From Candidatus Rifleibacteriota bacterium (GTDB lineage Bacteria > UBP17 > UBA6191 > JACPRK01), in contig JACQZL010000202.1 of assembly GCA_016213865.1 (NCBI GenBank), forward strand, positions 1-10,629: DNA of 10,629 nt, given 5' to 3'. The first letter of the stretch is position 1. Each line of letters begins with the position of its first letter. Below are positions 1 to 7,600 of the stretch, piece by piece. The position numbers and the translations under genes are program-made. Below the pieces are notes generated by a model. That model ran no database searches. It was given only the letters and a program-made list of their open reading frames with translations, and was not told the origin of the DNA.

Positions 1-56
1 CGCAAGAGCGGTGAGGGGTGCGTGTCCCGTGGGTGGCCCCCCCCTTGCAAGAGAAA

Positions 57-203
57 CCCAGAGACGCAGAGACACAGAGGCACAGAGGGATCTTCCTCTG
101 CCTCGCTCGCAGGCGCCGCGACCCCTCGAGTCTCCCTCGTCCTGTCATCCGATGAACGTCGCCACTCACGGTCTCTCTTTCTTTGTGGCTCCGTGTCTCT
201 GGG
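57..203. repeat. Imperfect inverted repeat pair built from 8-bp G/A-rich units
   Basis: The left arm at 57-79 (CCCAGAGACGCAGAGACACAG and two more bases in the full arm) matches the reverse complement of 181-203 at about 19 of 23 positions, judged by eye. The left arm is itself three tandem 8-bp units of the form AGRCRCAG (62-85). About 100 bases separate the arms. No gene is supported between them. Elements of this look (gacacagag-type arms facing each other) occur in intergenic DNA of several high-GC phyla; I know of no assigned function. The divergence between the arms suggests an old, decaying copy. Confidence 0.6.
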
Positions 204-330
204 TCGAGGAGTCAAGCCAGGGCCTTCCCAAACAGGCGTGGGACCACCTACGAGACATGCACCCGAGCGGCGAGGGGAGCGATGCAGACAGATGAGGGGC
301 CCCACCGCTGCGATGGACCAAGAAGACCCA

Positions 331-427
331 ACCACGACGGCACGAAGGACACGAAGAGCGGCACAAAGGGCCTCCTTCGATCACGCATCTCTTCGTGCAG
401 TCCTTGGTGTCTTGGGGTCTTGGTGGT
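331..427. repeat. Second imperfect inverted repeat pair built from 9-bp units
   Basis: The left arm at 331-368 is made of roughly 9-bp units such as ACGAAGGAC and ACGAAGAGC. The reverse complement of 391-427 aligns with it at about 27 of 38 positions with one single-base gap. The 22-base spacer means the pair could fold into a long imperfect hairpin, which would end roughly 100 bases upstream of the ferredoxin-like gene. It is distinct in unit length and sequence from the pair at 57-203. The rest of 1-523 shows no gene I can support and no clear promoter; the frames open there have no recognisable protein content. Confidence 0.6.
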
Positions 428-523
428 CCCTCTTCCCCATGATCCGTCGTCGCTCCCGGAGGTGAGCTACACTGTCCCCGGGCCGCAAGCGCTCCGCCAT
501 CCGCACTCATCCCCCACCTCCCC

Positions 524-1846
524 ATGGCTCATCTCGTCAATCCCGACCGCGAGTACCGACTGCTCCAGAACCGCCTGGATGCGACCGTGACGGGCGCTCC
601 GGATTCACCCGTGCTGATGGAGATCCTCCGGCTTCTCTTCAAGCCGGACGAAGCGGATCTGGCCCGGCGCGTCCCGGGGACGCCGACCCCGCTGACCACG
701 CTCGCACGCAAGCTGGGGCGATCCGCCGGCGAGCTGGGCAAGCAACTCGGCGACTTGGCCGAACGCGGCCTGATGTTCGACTTCGAGCTCGACAGCGTGC
801 GCTACTTCGCTCTGCCGCCCGTGGTCATCGGCTTCTTCGAGTTCGTCTTCATGCGTGCGCGGGACGGGCTGCCAATGGCCGAGCTGGCCCGCCTGTTCGA
901 GAAGTACATGACCGAGAATCGGGAGTTCGTCGCTTCGGTCTTCCAGGGTCAGACCCAGCTCGGCCGGGCGCTGGTCCGGGAGGAAACGCTCCCCACGGCG
1001 GACCACGCGGAGGTGCTGGACCACGAGCGGGCCAGCGAGATCCTCGAGAGGGCCTCGTCCATCGCCGTCGGTCTCTGCCCCTGCCGCCACAAGCGGCGCC
1101 ACCTGGGAACGGCCTGCAACGCCCCGGAAGAGGTGTGCCTCAGCTTCGGCTACGCGGCGGACACGATGGCCAGGTCCAGCTCGACCAAGCTCATCTCGCG
1201 GGAGCAGGCGCGCGAGATCCTCCAGAGGTGCAAGGAGCATCACCTGGTCCAGGTCGGCGACAACGTCCAGCGGCGAGTCACCTTCATCTGCAACTGCTGC
1301 CGTTGCTGCTGCGGCATGCTGGACGCCATCAACCGATTCGGCATCCGGAATGCCGTCGTGACCTCGAACTGGCTCGTTGCGCTCGACGAGTCGGCGTGCG
1401 TCGGATGCGGGAAGTGCGTTCCGCTCTGTCCGGTCGAGGCCCTCGAGATGGTCCCGGCCCCGGGCAAGAGGCCGCCTTCACAGTGCGCCGTCCGCGAGCC
1501 CGAGCTTTGCCTGGGCTGCGGCGTCTGTGCGACCGTCTGCAGGAAGGGGGCCCTGCGCATGGTGAAACGCCCCAGGCGGGTGCTCTATCCCGAAACGATG
1601 CTCGAGAAGACCGTCGCGATGGCGATCGAGCGCGGCAAGCTGGCAGGGCTCCTCTTCGATCAACCCGAACGGCTGAGCCACCGGGTCCTGGGCGGCATCG
1701 TTCGCGGGCTGGAGCGATCCACACCCGCGAAGGCCCTCCTGGCCATTCGCCCGCTCCGCTCGGCGTTTCTCCAGATGATCGCCGCTGGCGCCCGCTGGCA
1801 GCTCGGACCGCTGGCGCCGGTCATGGCGCCGGCAAAACCCGAGTGA
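524..1846 (+). CDS. 4Fe-4S dicluster ferredoxin-like protein with winged-helix-like N-terminus
   Basis: This 440-residue cytoplasmic protein belongs to a family of dicluster ferredoxin-like proteins seen in many anaerobes and metagenomes; its electron partners are unknown to me. Residues about 28-100 look like a winged helix (EILRLLF, then LTTLARKLG and LAERGLMF). The middle has CPC at 185-187, C198 and C205 in a C-x-C...C...EEVCLSFG pattern, then the cysteine-packed FICNCCRCCCG at 254-264. Two classic CxxCxxCxxxC clusters follow: C292/C295/C298/C302 and C329/C332/C335/C339. Such clusters normally hold one [4Fe-4S] each; the extra cysteines could bind another metal centre. A helical tail of about 90 residues ends the protein. 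The ATG start fits the expected family N-terminus (YRLLQNRLD...VTGAPDSP), but no clear Shine-Dalgarno precedes it. It stands alone on this strand. The family assignment is strong; the function (redox sensor or electron carrier) is inference. Confidence 0.9.
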   Translation: MAHLVNPDREYRLLQNRLDATVTGAPDSPVLMEILRLLFKPDEADLARRVPGTPTPLTTLARKLGRSAGELGKQLGDLAERGLMFDFELDSVRYFALPPVVIGFFEFVFMRARDGLPMAELARLFEKYMTENREFVASVFQGQTQLGRALVREETLPTADHAEVLDHERASEILERASSIAVGLCPCRHKRRHLGTACNAPEEVCLSFGYAADTMARSSSTKLISREQAREILQRCKEHHLVQVGDNVQRRVTFICNCCRCCCGMLDAINRFGIRNAVVTSNWLVALDESACVGCGKCVPLCPVEALEMVPAPGKRPPSQCAVREPELCLGCGVCATVCRKGALRMVKRPRRVLYPETMLEKTVAMAIERGKLAGLLFDQPERLSHRVLGGIVRGLERSTPAKALLAIRPLRSAFLQMIAAGARWQLGPLAPVMAPAKPE

Positions 1847-1896
1847 CGGAGGCCGTGCAGATCCCTCACCGGGAGAGGCATGACAGAAGCCGGTAG

Positions 1897-1977
1897 GGTA
1901 GAAGCGGCATCTTGCCGCTTCCTCGGAGCCGGTCGTGAGCCCGGCCGCCCAAATAGCGGCTGGAAGCCGCTTCTACC
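1897..1977. repeat. Nested palindromic repeat (REP-like) downstream of the ferredoxin-like gene
   Basis: The outer arms GGTAGAAGCGGC (1897-1908) and GCCGCTTCTACC (1966-1977) are perfect 12-base complements. Inside them lie two smaller hairpins: GAAGCGGC/GCCGCTTC at 1901-1921 and AGCGGC/GCCGCT at 1955-1971. The element can therefore fold either as one long stem or as two short ones. It begins about 50 bases after the ferredoxin-like stop codon, where it could slow or end transcription, although no T-run follows. Its architecture resembles dispersed intergenic palindromes rather than a gene-specific regulator. The rest of the 1847-2195 gap shows nothing else I can support. Confidence 0.65.
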
Positions 1978-2181
1978 TTCAGGCGTGGCCACCGTTGCGG
2001 CCTCTCCGGCAAACCCATGGCAGGAGATGGCAACCATCACGATTTAATGCCATTGGGCCGTGCCCCTCGACCCGGGCCGGCCTTCGAGGCCACGCCCAAG
2101 AGCCCCCGGATCGGCCGTCGGACTTCCCGGACTGCCCGGCCCCCGTGGCGCGTAACGCTCTCTCGGTCTACAGTTCAACTC

Positions 2182-2188
2182 GAGGAGG
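2182..2188 (+). promoter_or_regulatory. Strong Shine-Dalgarno that fixes a GTG start
   Basis: GAGGAGG lies 7 bases before GTG at 2196. It decides the start of the membrane protein gene: the frame is open back to 1935, but the upstream 87 codons overlap the palindromic repeat and encode nothing protein-like, whereas translation from 2196 begins directly with a signal-like hydrophobic segment. Confidence 0.8.
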
Positions 2189-2195
2189 TCATCCC

Positions 2196-3200
2196 GTGAA
2201 CTCTGGCTTTCGCCGCTGGCTGCTCGTGCCACTGGTTCCCGCCCTTCTCCCGGAGACCGTGTGGGCCTGTCCTGGGTGTAGCGCCCACGCCAACATCCTC
2301 GGGCTCTGGTCGTTCCTAGCAGCGGCCTTTCTGCTCGTCTCGCTCCTGGCGGCGGCGGGATTCAAGGCCGCGGCGTTCGCCGGTTCGACCAAGACAGCGG
2401 GTCCTCACGTGAAGTGGTGGCTGGCTCGCGCCGGTACGAGCCTGGGAGCCTTGTTCCTGCTGATGGCCGCGAACGTCAGCATGGGCAGCGTCTTCTCCGA
2501 GGTCTTTCGCGACCTGTACACCCCGGCGGAAAAAGTCGCCGCCCACACGGGCTGGGTGCTGTTGGTCCTGATGTGCTGGCTCGTTGCCGTGGCCGTGCTG
2601 GTACCTGCGGCCGCGCCCGGCAGGTTCCGGCCGGGTCCCGTGCGGCTGACGTTGGCCTCTCTTGCGACGGCCCTCGTGGTGATCCCGGGGCTCTCGTCCG
2701 ACCTGCATGTCTTTACGAGCCTGGGGCTCTACGTGCTGCTGCCGCTCGCCCCTTACGCCTACTGGCGCTGTCGGGTCGGCCGGGAGCCGTCGCTGATGCG
2801 CCGGATGGCCGACTGGAAGCTGACCGCCGTGCCGGTGACGGCCTTTGTGCTCTTTCTCGGCTGCTTCGCGATGCCGGGCACGGCAGCGGCGCGCGCGTTG
2901 CTCACGGCCGTGGGCTATCTCCTCAGCCTCGGCGGCGTGCTCTCGGTGGTCAGTCTGGGCGTCGGGGAGCTGCGGCTTCGGCGCCGTCCGCCAATCGCGG
3001 GTGGCCCAGGGGCCGAGAGCGGGCCGCTGGCCGTGCATCCGGAGAAGGGGCTCTGCCCCGTCTGCGGCGAGCCCGTGGGCGAGGCGCCGGTCCTTTGCCA
3101 ATCCTGCCAGGTCCCTCACCACGAGATGTGCTGGCGCTACACGGGCCGCTGCGCCGTCTACGGTTGCGGCACCCCCGACGCCTCGCGCCTGGCGGGTTAG
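2196..3200 (+). CDS. Seven-pass membrane protein with C-terminal prokaryotic RING-type zinc domain
   Basis: The GTG start gives 334 residues. A signal-like segment (about 7-24) leads to CPGC at 25-28, followed by about seven hydrophobic segments near 34-56, 76-97, 117-138, 150-168, 171-190, 209-228 and 232-256. Arg/Lys-rich loops follow segments 1, 3, 5 and 7, so by the positive-inside rule the CPGC pair faces outside and the tail faces the cytoplasm. The tail carries CPVC (287-290), CQSC (301-304), PHHEMCW (307-313), C319 and C324. This order matches the small treble-clef/RING-like domain (Prok-RING type) found in membrane proteins of several high-GC phyla, which is expected to bind two zinc ions. 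In those proteins the domain probably mediates protein contacts; ubiquitin-ligase activity should not be assumed. It is flanked by long repeat-bearing gaps, so it is probably monocistronic. Membrane topology and the zinc motif are seen in the sequence; the role is unknown. Confidence 0.85.
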   Translation: MNSGFRRWLLVPLVPALLPETVWACPGCSAHANILGLWSFLAAAFLLVSLLAAAGFKAAAFAGSTKTAGPHVKWWLARAGTSLGALFLLMAANVSMGSVFSEVFRDLYTPAEKVAAHTGWVLLVLMCWLVAVAVLVPAAAPGRFRPGPVRLTLASLATALVVIPGLSSDLHVFTSLGLYVLLPLAPYAYWRCRVGREPSLMRRMADWKLTAVPVTAFVLFLGCFAMPGTAAARALLTAVGYLLSLGGVLSVVSLGVGELRLRRRPPIAGGPGAESGPLAVHPEKGLCPVCGEPVGEAPVLCQSCQVPHHEMCWRYTGRCAVYGCGTPDASRLAG

Positions 3201-3242
3201 GCAGGTTCAGGGAGCGCTCGCAGCTCATGGGGATCCTGGGAT

Positions 3243-3359
3243 CCGTTCGTGCTGAGCCGGAGGCGAGCTTGCGAGCCTCCGAGTCGAAGCACGGCTCGCA
3301 GAGCCAGTTCTCCCGCCCTTCGACTCGCCTCGCTACGCTCGGCGGCTCAGGGCGAACGG
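3243..3359. repeat. Inverted pair of REP-like hairpins with covarying stems
   Basis: The outer arms are 3243-3259 (CCGTTCGTGCTGAGCCG) and 3343-3359, complementary except at two adjacent bases. Each half is its own hairpin: 3249-3292 closes GTGCT with AGCAC and has an inner GGAGGC/GCCTCC stem, and 3315-3353 closes GCCCT with AGGGC. Read in the same orientation, both contain CTGAGCCG on the left and GAGTCGAAG on the right, while their closing bases differ in a compensated way (TG with CA in one, CC with GG in the other). This family of intergenic palindromes is widespread in high-GC bacteria and is often linked to REP-associated tyrosine transposases; none is encoded here. A short GGATCC-TG-GGATCC palindrome lies just before it at 3231-3244. 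Confidence 0.7.
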
Positions 3360-3415
3360 AACGAGGGAATGCAGTTCCCCGCATCTCGCGAGCGCTCCCG
3401 CGGGTCCGCGCGGGA

Positions 3416-3445
3416 TTGACGCGGCCCGGAGCCGGCGTGCATACT
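3416..3445 (+). promoter_or_regulatory. Sigma70-like promoter for the six-repeat secreted protein
   Basis: TTGACG at 3416-3421 matches five of six bases of the -35 consensus. CATACT at 3440-3445 is a reasonable -10, 18 bases away, and TG immediately precedes it (an extended -10 if ATACTT is taken as the hexamer). Transcription would start near 3452, leaving a leader of about 50 bases before the ATG at 3503. The AT-richer -10 stands out from very GC-rich surroundings. Confidence 0.5.
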
Positions 3446-3502
3446 TGGTTCGGCCCGCCGACGTCCGTCGGGCAGTGTCACTCCCCGGGGAGGTTCTTCG
3501 AG

Positions 3503-4492
3503 ATGCGCTCCTTCGTCCGACCGGTCTCCATCCTGGTTGTTGCCCTGTTGCTGGGTTCGACCTGTTTCGCCGCCGGCGAGCTCACCAATCCAACCGATCG
3601 GCAGGGTCGCATTGCCTTGCTGGGCGTGCACCAGGCCCTTTCTTCCATGAAGGTCTGCGACGGCCAGAGCCCCAAGGCGCCGATCGCGATCGCGGGCCTT
3701 TCGCGGTACACGGGCACCGGGACCGGGGGCGGTTCGGGCGGCACCGAGGCCTTCGACGAGGGCGCGCTCGGCCGGTTCCTCCAGATTGGTCTGCAACAGA
3801 GCTACGACAAGACCTACGAGCAGGGCTGGAACATCCTCCACAGCGTGACGAAGCGGGCCCTGAGCGAGCTGGGGCAGCTTCCTCCAGGCGTGCGACTCGC
3901 CCTCGAGAGCGGTCGGGACGCCTCGTACGATCGCTCCTGGCAGGACGCCTACACCATCCTCCACGAGGCGGTCCGCACCGTGGCCCACAACCCCAGCGAC
4001 TTCACCGGCGCCTACCCCGAGACCTTCGCGGCGTACCTCCGGCTGGGCCGCCAGTCCGGCTACGAGAAGTCCTACGAGGTCGGCTGGAAGGTCCTCGAGA
4101 AGTACCTCGGCAACCTCGAGTCGAACGGCCAGCCGTTCTTCCCCAGCAAGGAGCTCCAGCTCCTGGTCCACGCCGCGCGTCAGGCTTCCTACTCCAAGTC
4201 CTGGAAGGCCGCCTACGAGGTGCTCCATACCAGCATCAAGTCGGCCGAAGGGCTGCCCACGGGCAACCTGGCGACGTTCTACTTCGCCAACGCGCTCCAG
4301 TGCAGCTACGAGAAGTCCTATCAGGAGGGCTACGAGATCCTGCGGACCTTCATCGAGCAGGCTCTGCCCAGCGGGCTGCTGGCCACCTTCGATCGCGCCA
4401 GTCTGCAGACGACTCTGGAAGCTTCGTACAACCAGAGCTGGCAGGCCGCCTACGAGGTGCTGAGGGACGGGCTGAAGGCCCTCAACAAGTAG
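3503..4492 (+). CDS. Secreted protein with six alternating SY-x-K-S-[WY] repeats, unknown family
   Basis: The ATG at 3503, 9 bases after GGGGAGG (3487-3493), gives 329 residues. Residues 1-24 form a signal peptide (basic start, hydrophobic ILVVALLL, cleavage probably near CFAA), so the product is exported. After a Gly/Thr-rich linker (70-80), six repeats of 39-45 residues follow, with cores at 100, 141, 186, 229, 268 and 308: SYDKTYEQGWNIL, SYDRSWQDAYTIL, GYEKSYEVGWKVL, SYSKSWKAAYEVL, SYEKSYQEGYEIL and SYNQSWQAAYEVL. Odd copies have Y..G[WY]; even copies have W..AY. Each core follows a hydrophobic, probably helical stretch, and aromatics at i, i+4 and i+8 would line one helix face. The last repeat ends at the C-terminus, so the protein is little more than signal, linker and repeats. 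I do not recognise the repeat. It resembles a solenoid or binding scaffold in form only; no catalytic motif is visible. It has its own likely promoter. Confidence 0.85.
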   Translation: MRSFVRPVSILVVALLLGSTCFAAGELTNPTDRQGRIALLGVHQALSSMKVCDGQSPKAPIAIAGLSRYTGTGTGGGSGGTEAFDEGALGRFLQIGLQQSYDKTYEQGWNILHSVTKRALSELGQLPPGVRLALESGRDASYDRSWQDAYTILHEAVRTVAHNPSDFTGAYPETFAAYLRLGRQSGYEKSYEVGWKVLEKYLGNLESNGQPFFPSKELQLLVHAARQASYSKSWKAAYEVLHTSIKSAEGLPTGNLATFYFANALQCSYEKSYQEGYEILRTFIEQALPSGLLATFDRASLQTTLEASYNQSWQAAYEVLRDGLKALNK

Positions 4493-4545
4493 CCGACTTT
4501 CCACAGGTCACCGACTCAGTTTCTCCCCCCACTCACGGCTTCCGT

Positions 4546-4592
4546 AGCACCAGTCTTGCAGCCCGCGAGTTCTTCTTTGCGGGCTGCGTGCT
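4546..4592. terminator. Interrupted hairpin between convergent genes, possible terminator
   Basis: GCAGCCCGC (4558-4566) pairs perfectly with GCGGGCTGC (4579-4587) around a 12-base loop. Beyond a 7-base bulge on the left, AGCAC (4546-4550) pairs with GTGCT (4588-4592), lengthening the stem. It sits about 55 bases after the stop of the repeat protein and about 90 bases beyond the RHS stop on the other strand, where a shared terminator would be expected. Neither side has a proper T-run, so it may instead be part of a dispersed repeat. A smaller CCTCC/GGAGG hairpin follows at 4600-4618. The remainder of 4493-4678 holds no gene I can support. Confidence 0.45.
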
Positions 4593-4678
4593 GCTTTCGC
4601 CTCCAGACCACCCGGAGGCTTGCCCCGATCCCCTAACTTGCCCTCAGCTCCGCGCCAACCAACGTGAAACGAACCCCC

Positions 4679-7600
4679 TCATTCTGCGCCAAGATCCGTG
4701 ATACGTAACACCTCCACCCCATCCCGTCCCGTGAACCCGAAGCTCCCCAGAGCTGCCGGCGCGGGCGGCCCACGAAGTTGCCCGTACGCGGCAAACGACT
4801 GCGTTGCCAGCACGGCCCCCGTGAGGGTCACCAGTGCCCGCACGCTTCCCAGGTGGTCACTCACCGGCAGCGACAGCCAGTCCCCGGTGGCGGGGTCGAC
4901 GTGACCCAGGAAGTCGTCCAGTCCCTCGCCGTGGAGGTGCAGGCGCGTGACGTGGTTGGCCGCGTCCAGCTCGGCCAGAGGGTTGCCGTCCGGCGACCAG
5001 AGCGTCCGGGTTTCCCGGCTTGCGACCGTGGCTCTCCATCGGAGGTTGCCGGCCGCCGCCGGAAGGCAGCTGAAGGCGAGAGTGGCTCCGTCGGAACGGG
5101 TGATACCTCGTAGCTGCCCCGATACGCTCCATGAGTACGTCGTCGGGGTGGTTCCGCCCACTTGCTCGCGCGAGAGTTGCCCGTTTGGGGTGTAGGTGAG
5201 GACCGTCGAGGGGCCTCCCGAGCGATCGATACGCACGATCGTGTCCGCGTCATCGACCGTGTACGTGTCCACCGTGGCCGGGCCGGTCGCGGGCGTGGTG
5301 ACGTGCCGAGTGCGGTTGTCGGCCCCGTCGTAGCTGAAGCTCTCCCGCGAGCCGTCGTCGTACGCAGCCAGGATGAGCCGGTCGAGGGCGTCCGGAGTGA
5401 AGCTGCTGTTGGCCGCGTCATGCTGCGCGGCGATGACGTTCCCGCGTGCGTCATACGTGAGACCCAGGTGCGTCAGGTGGGTCCCGCCCGAGTTCCAGTA
5501 GTCGATCGAAGCAATGCGGCCGGCGGGGTCGTAGCCGTAGGAGGCGTGGGTGCCGTTCGCATGACCCACCGAGCTGCGCTGGCCATTGAGGTTGTAGTTG
5601 AAGTCGACGTGACGGCCTTGCCCCGCGTCCACCACCCGCAACCGGTGCATCACGTCCCAGACGTAGCTCAGGGTGACCCCGGGCAACTGGCCGACAGAGA
5701 GGGTCGTGGCCCTCACGTCTCCGGCCAGGTCGTACTCCTGCCGCAGGCTCGAGCCGAGCTGCGATTGGCTGAACGCAACGACCCGGTCCCGAACGTCGAA
5801 GGCCTGCGTCAGCACCGTCCCGGCGCCCGTGACGCTCGTGGGATTGCCGAAAAGGTCGTAGGCGGTCACGACCGTCCGCTCGATGCTGCCGTCGGCACGC
5901 TTGTAGACGGTCTGCACCGGCCGGTCCATGCCGTCGTACCCGGTCTCGATCCGCTCTCCGCCAGGCAGCACAGTCCACGCGACGTTCCCGTTCCCGTCGT
6001 GGCCGAGGGTCGTCTGGCGGCCCAGCGGGTCGGCCTGCGAGTTCAGCCGGTTGCGCGGATCGTAGCCGAACTGCCAGCTCTTGCCTCGTCCGTTCGTCAG
6101 GCGGATGAGGTTGCCCGCGTCGTCGTAGCCCAGCGAGAGCGTGCGGGCCTCGGCCCGGTCCACGGCTTCGCGGACGCTCACCACGCGCCCATACACGTCG
6201 CGGTCGTACTCGGTGCGCACGGCCGCGGCAGGGTCGTTCGACGCCACCACTCGCGCGGTGCGCCGCCCCGCGTCGTCGTACTCGTAGCTCGTCACCGAAC
6301 CAGCGGGCATGGTCACGCTCGTCAGGTGCCCGGCGGGCGAGTAAAGGTAGCTCGTCGTGCGGGCCTCAGCGGTTCCGTGGGCCGTCGTGAGCTCGCGGAC
6401 ATTGCTCACGGCATCGTACACCACGCGGGTGACGCTGGCGTCGGCCGAGTGGATCTCGGTCACGCGACGGCGGCTGTCGTACACGTACCTCGTCAGGGCC
6501 TCGGCCCCCGAGCGCGTGGGCGTCGCCACCAGCGTGCGGTTGCCGTCGTCGTCGTACTCGAAGCGCACGTACGAACCGTCCGCGTGGTCGATGCGCCGAA
6601 CGAGGCCATCGGGCTCGTAGTCGTACCCGGTCCGCCGCTCCGAGGCCGTCCCGTAGGCTTCTCGCACTTCCCGGCACCGGCCGGCGTCGTCCAGCACGAA
6701 GCGCGTGCGCAGTCCGTCGGGCGTCTCCACCTCCTGGAGCCGCGCGGCGCGGTCGTACCTCAGGAAGCTGTCGAATCCGCGGCCGTTGCGTACGATGACC
6801 GGCCTGGCATCACCGTCGTAGGTCACGCGGGCCGTCGTCTCATCGGGATACGCGATTGTGCGAACGCGCGTCTCGGGGTCGTAGCGCCACTCGGTGGGAT
6901 ACCCTCGAGCGTCCGTTTCGACCCGCTTGTGCAGGGCATCGAAGTACTGGACGGTCTTGGCCGTGTGACCATCGGGACCCACGACCCGGGCGAGGCGCGA
7001 GTAGCTGTCGTAGAAGAGGCTCGTGAGATGGCCGAGCGGGTTGCGGACGGTGGCAACCCTCCCCTCCACGTCGTGGCTGAAGGTCGTGGGGCGGCCTTCG
7101 GCGTCCGAAACGAGACGGACCCGTCCGGCGGTGTCGGTGTCGAGCGCGAGGGTGTAGCCGCGCGGATCGACCAGGGCCGTGGGCAGGTCGTCAGCGCCGT
7201 AGAGGATCTGGGTGAAGGTGCCGTCGGGCAGCGTTTCGCGCGTCAGATTGCCGTGTCCGTCGTAGCTCCAGGAGGTCGCGTGCCCCAGGGGCGTGACCAT
7301 GGACGCGATCCGATCGCAGCAATCGTCGTTGCTGTAAGTCCAGGCAAAGCCCCTCGGATCGACGAGGCCCAGGAGCCGTTGGCGGGAGTCGTAGGAGAGC
7401 TGGGTCTGGTGGTGCAGCGGATCGACGATGCGGGTAATGGGGCCCTCGGGCAGCCACTCGTACCGGCTCTCGCGGCCCTCGGGGTCGGAGATGGTGAGCG
7501 AGTTGCTCGATTGCAGGTAGCGGGTGCGCTCGCCGGCGGCATCGACCGTGGCGACGAGCGCGCGGTCGGGGCCGTACTCTCGGCGCAGCACCGTGCTGCC

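Noticed and set aside
57..427. CRISPR array
   Set aside because: The units are 8-9 bp, back to back and arranged as facing arms, without regular spacers or 25-40 bp direct repeats.
468..473. TACACT as a -10 box for the ferredoxin-like gene
   Set aside because: No acceptable -35 lies 16-19 bases upstream, so one six-base match is not enough to call a promoter.
11..590. Several short frames at the left end
   Set aside because: They run across the inverted repeats, overlap each other on both strands and have no ribosome sites or protein-like composition.
1935..2195. Upstream in-frame extension of the membrane protein gene
   Set aside because: It overlaps the palindromic repeat, encodes no protein-like sequence and lies before the strong GAGGAGG site at 2182 that serves the GTG at 2196.
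2414..3502. Long upstream extension of the six-repeat protein frame
   Set aside because: It overlaps the RING-membrane gene in another frame and is Arg/Gly/Ala-rich without structure. The signal peptide, ribosome site and promoter all point to the ATG at 3503.
3347..4504. Antisense open frame of 385 codons opposite the six-repeat protein
   Set aside because: Its apparent repeats are only the mirror of the repeats on the plus strand. It has no ribosome site or recognisable domain.
4600..4740. Frameshift explanation for the missing RHS core
   Set aside because: Reading the other two minus-strand frames past the FTGR motif gives no Tyr-rich YYRARYYD-like sequence, only short unrelated peptides that soon meet stops.
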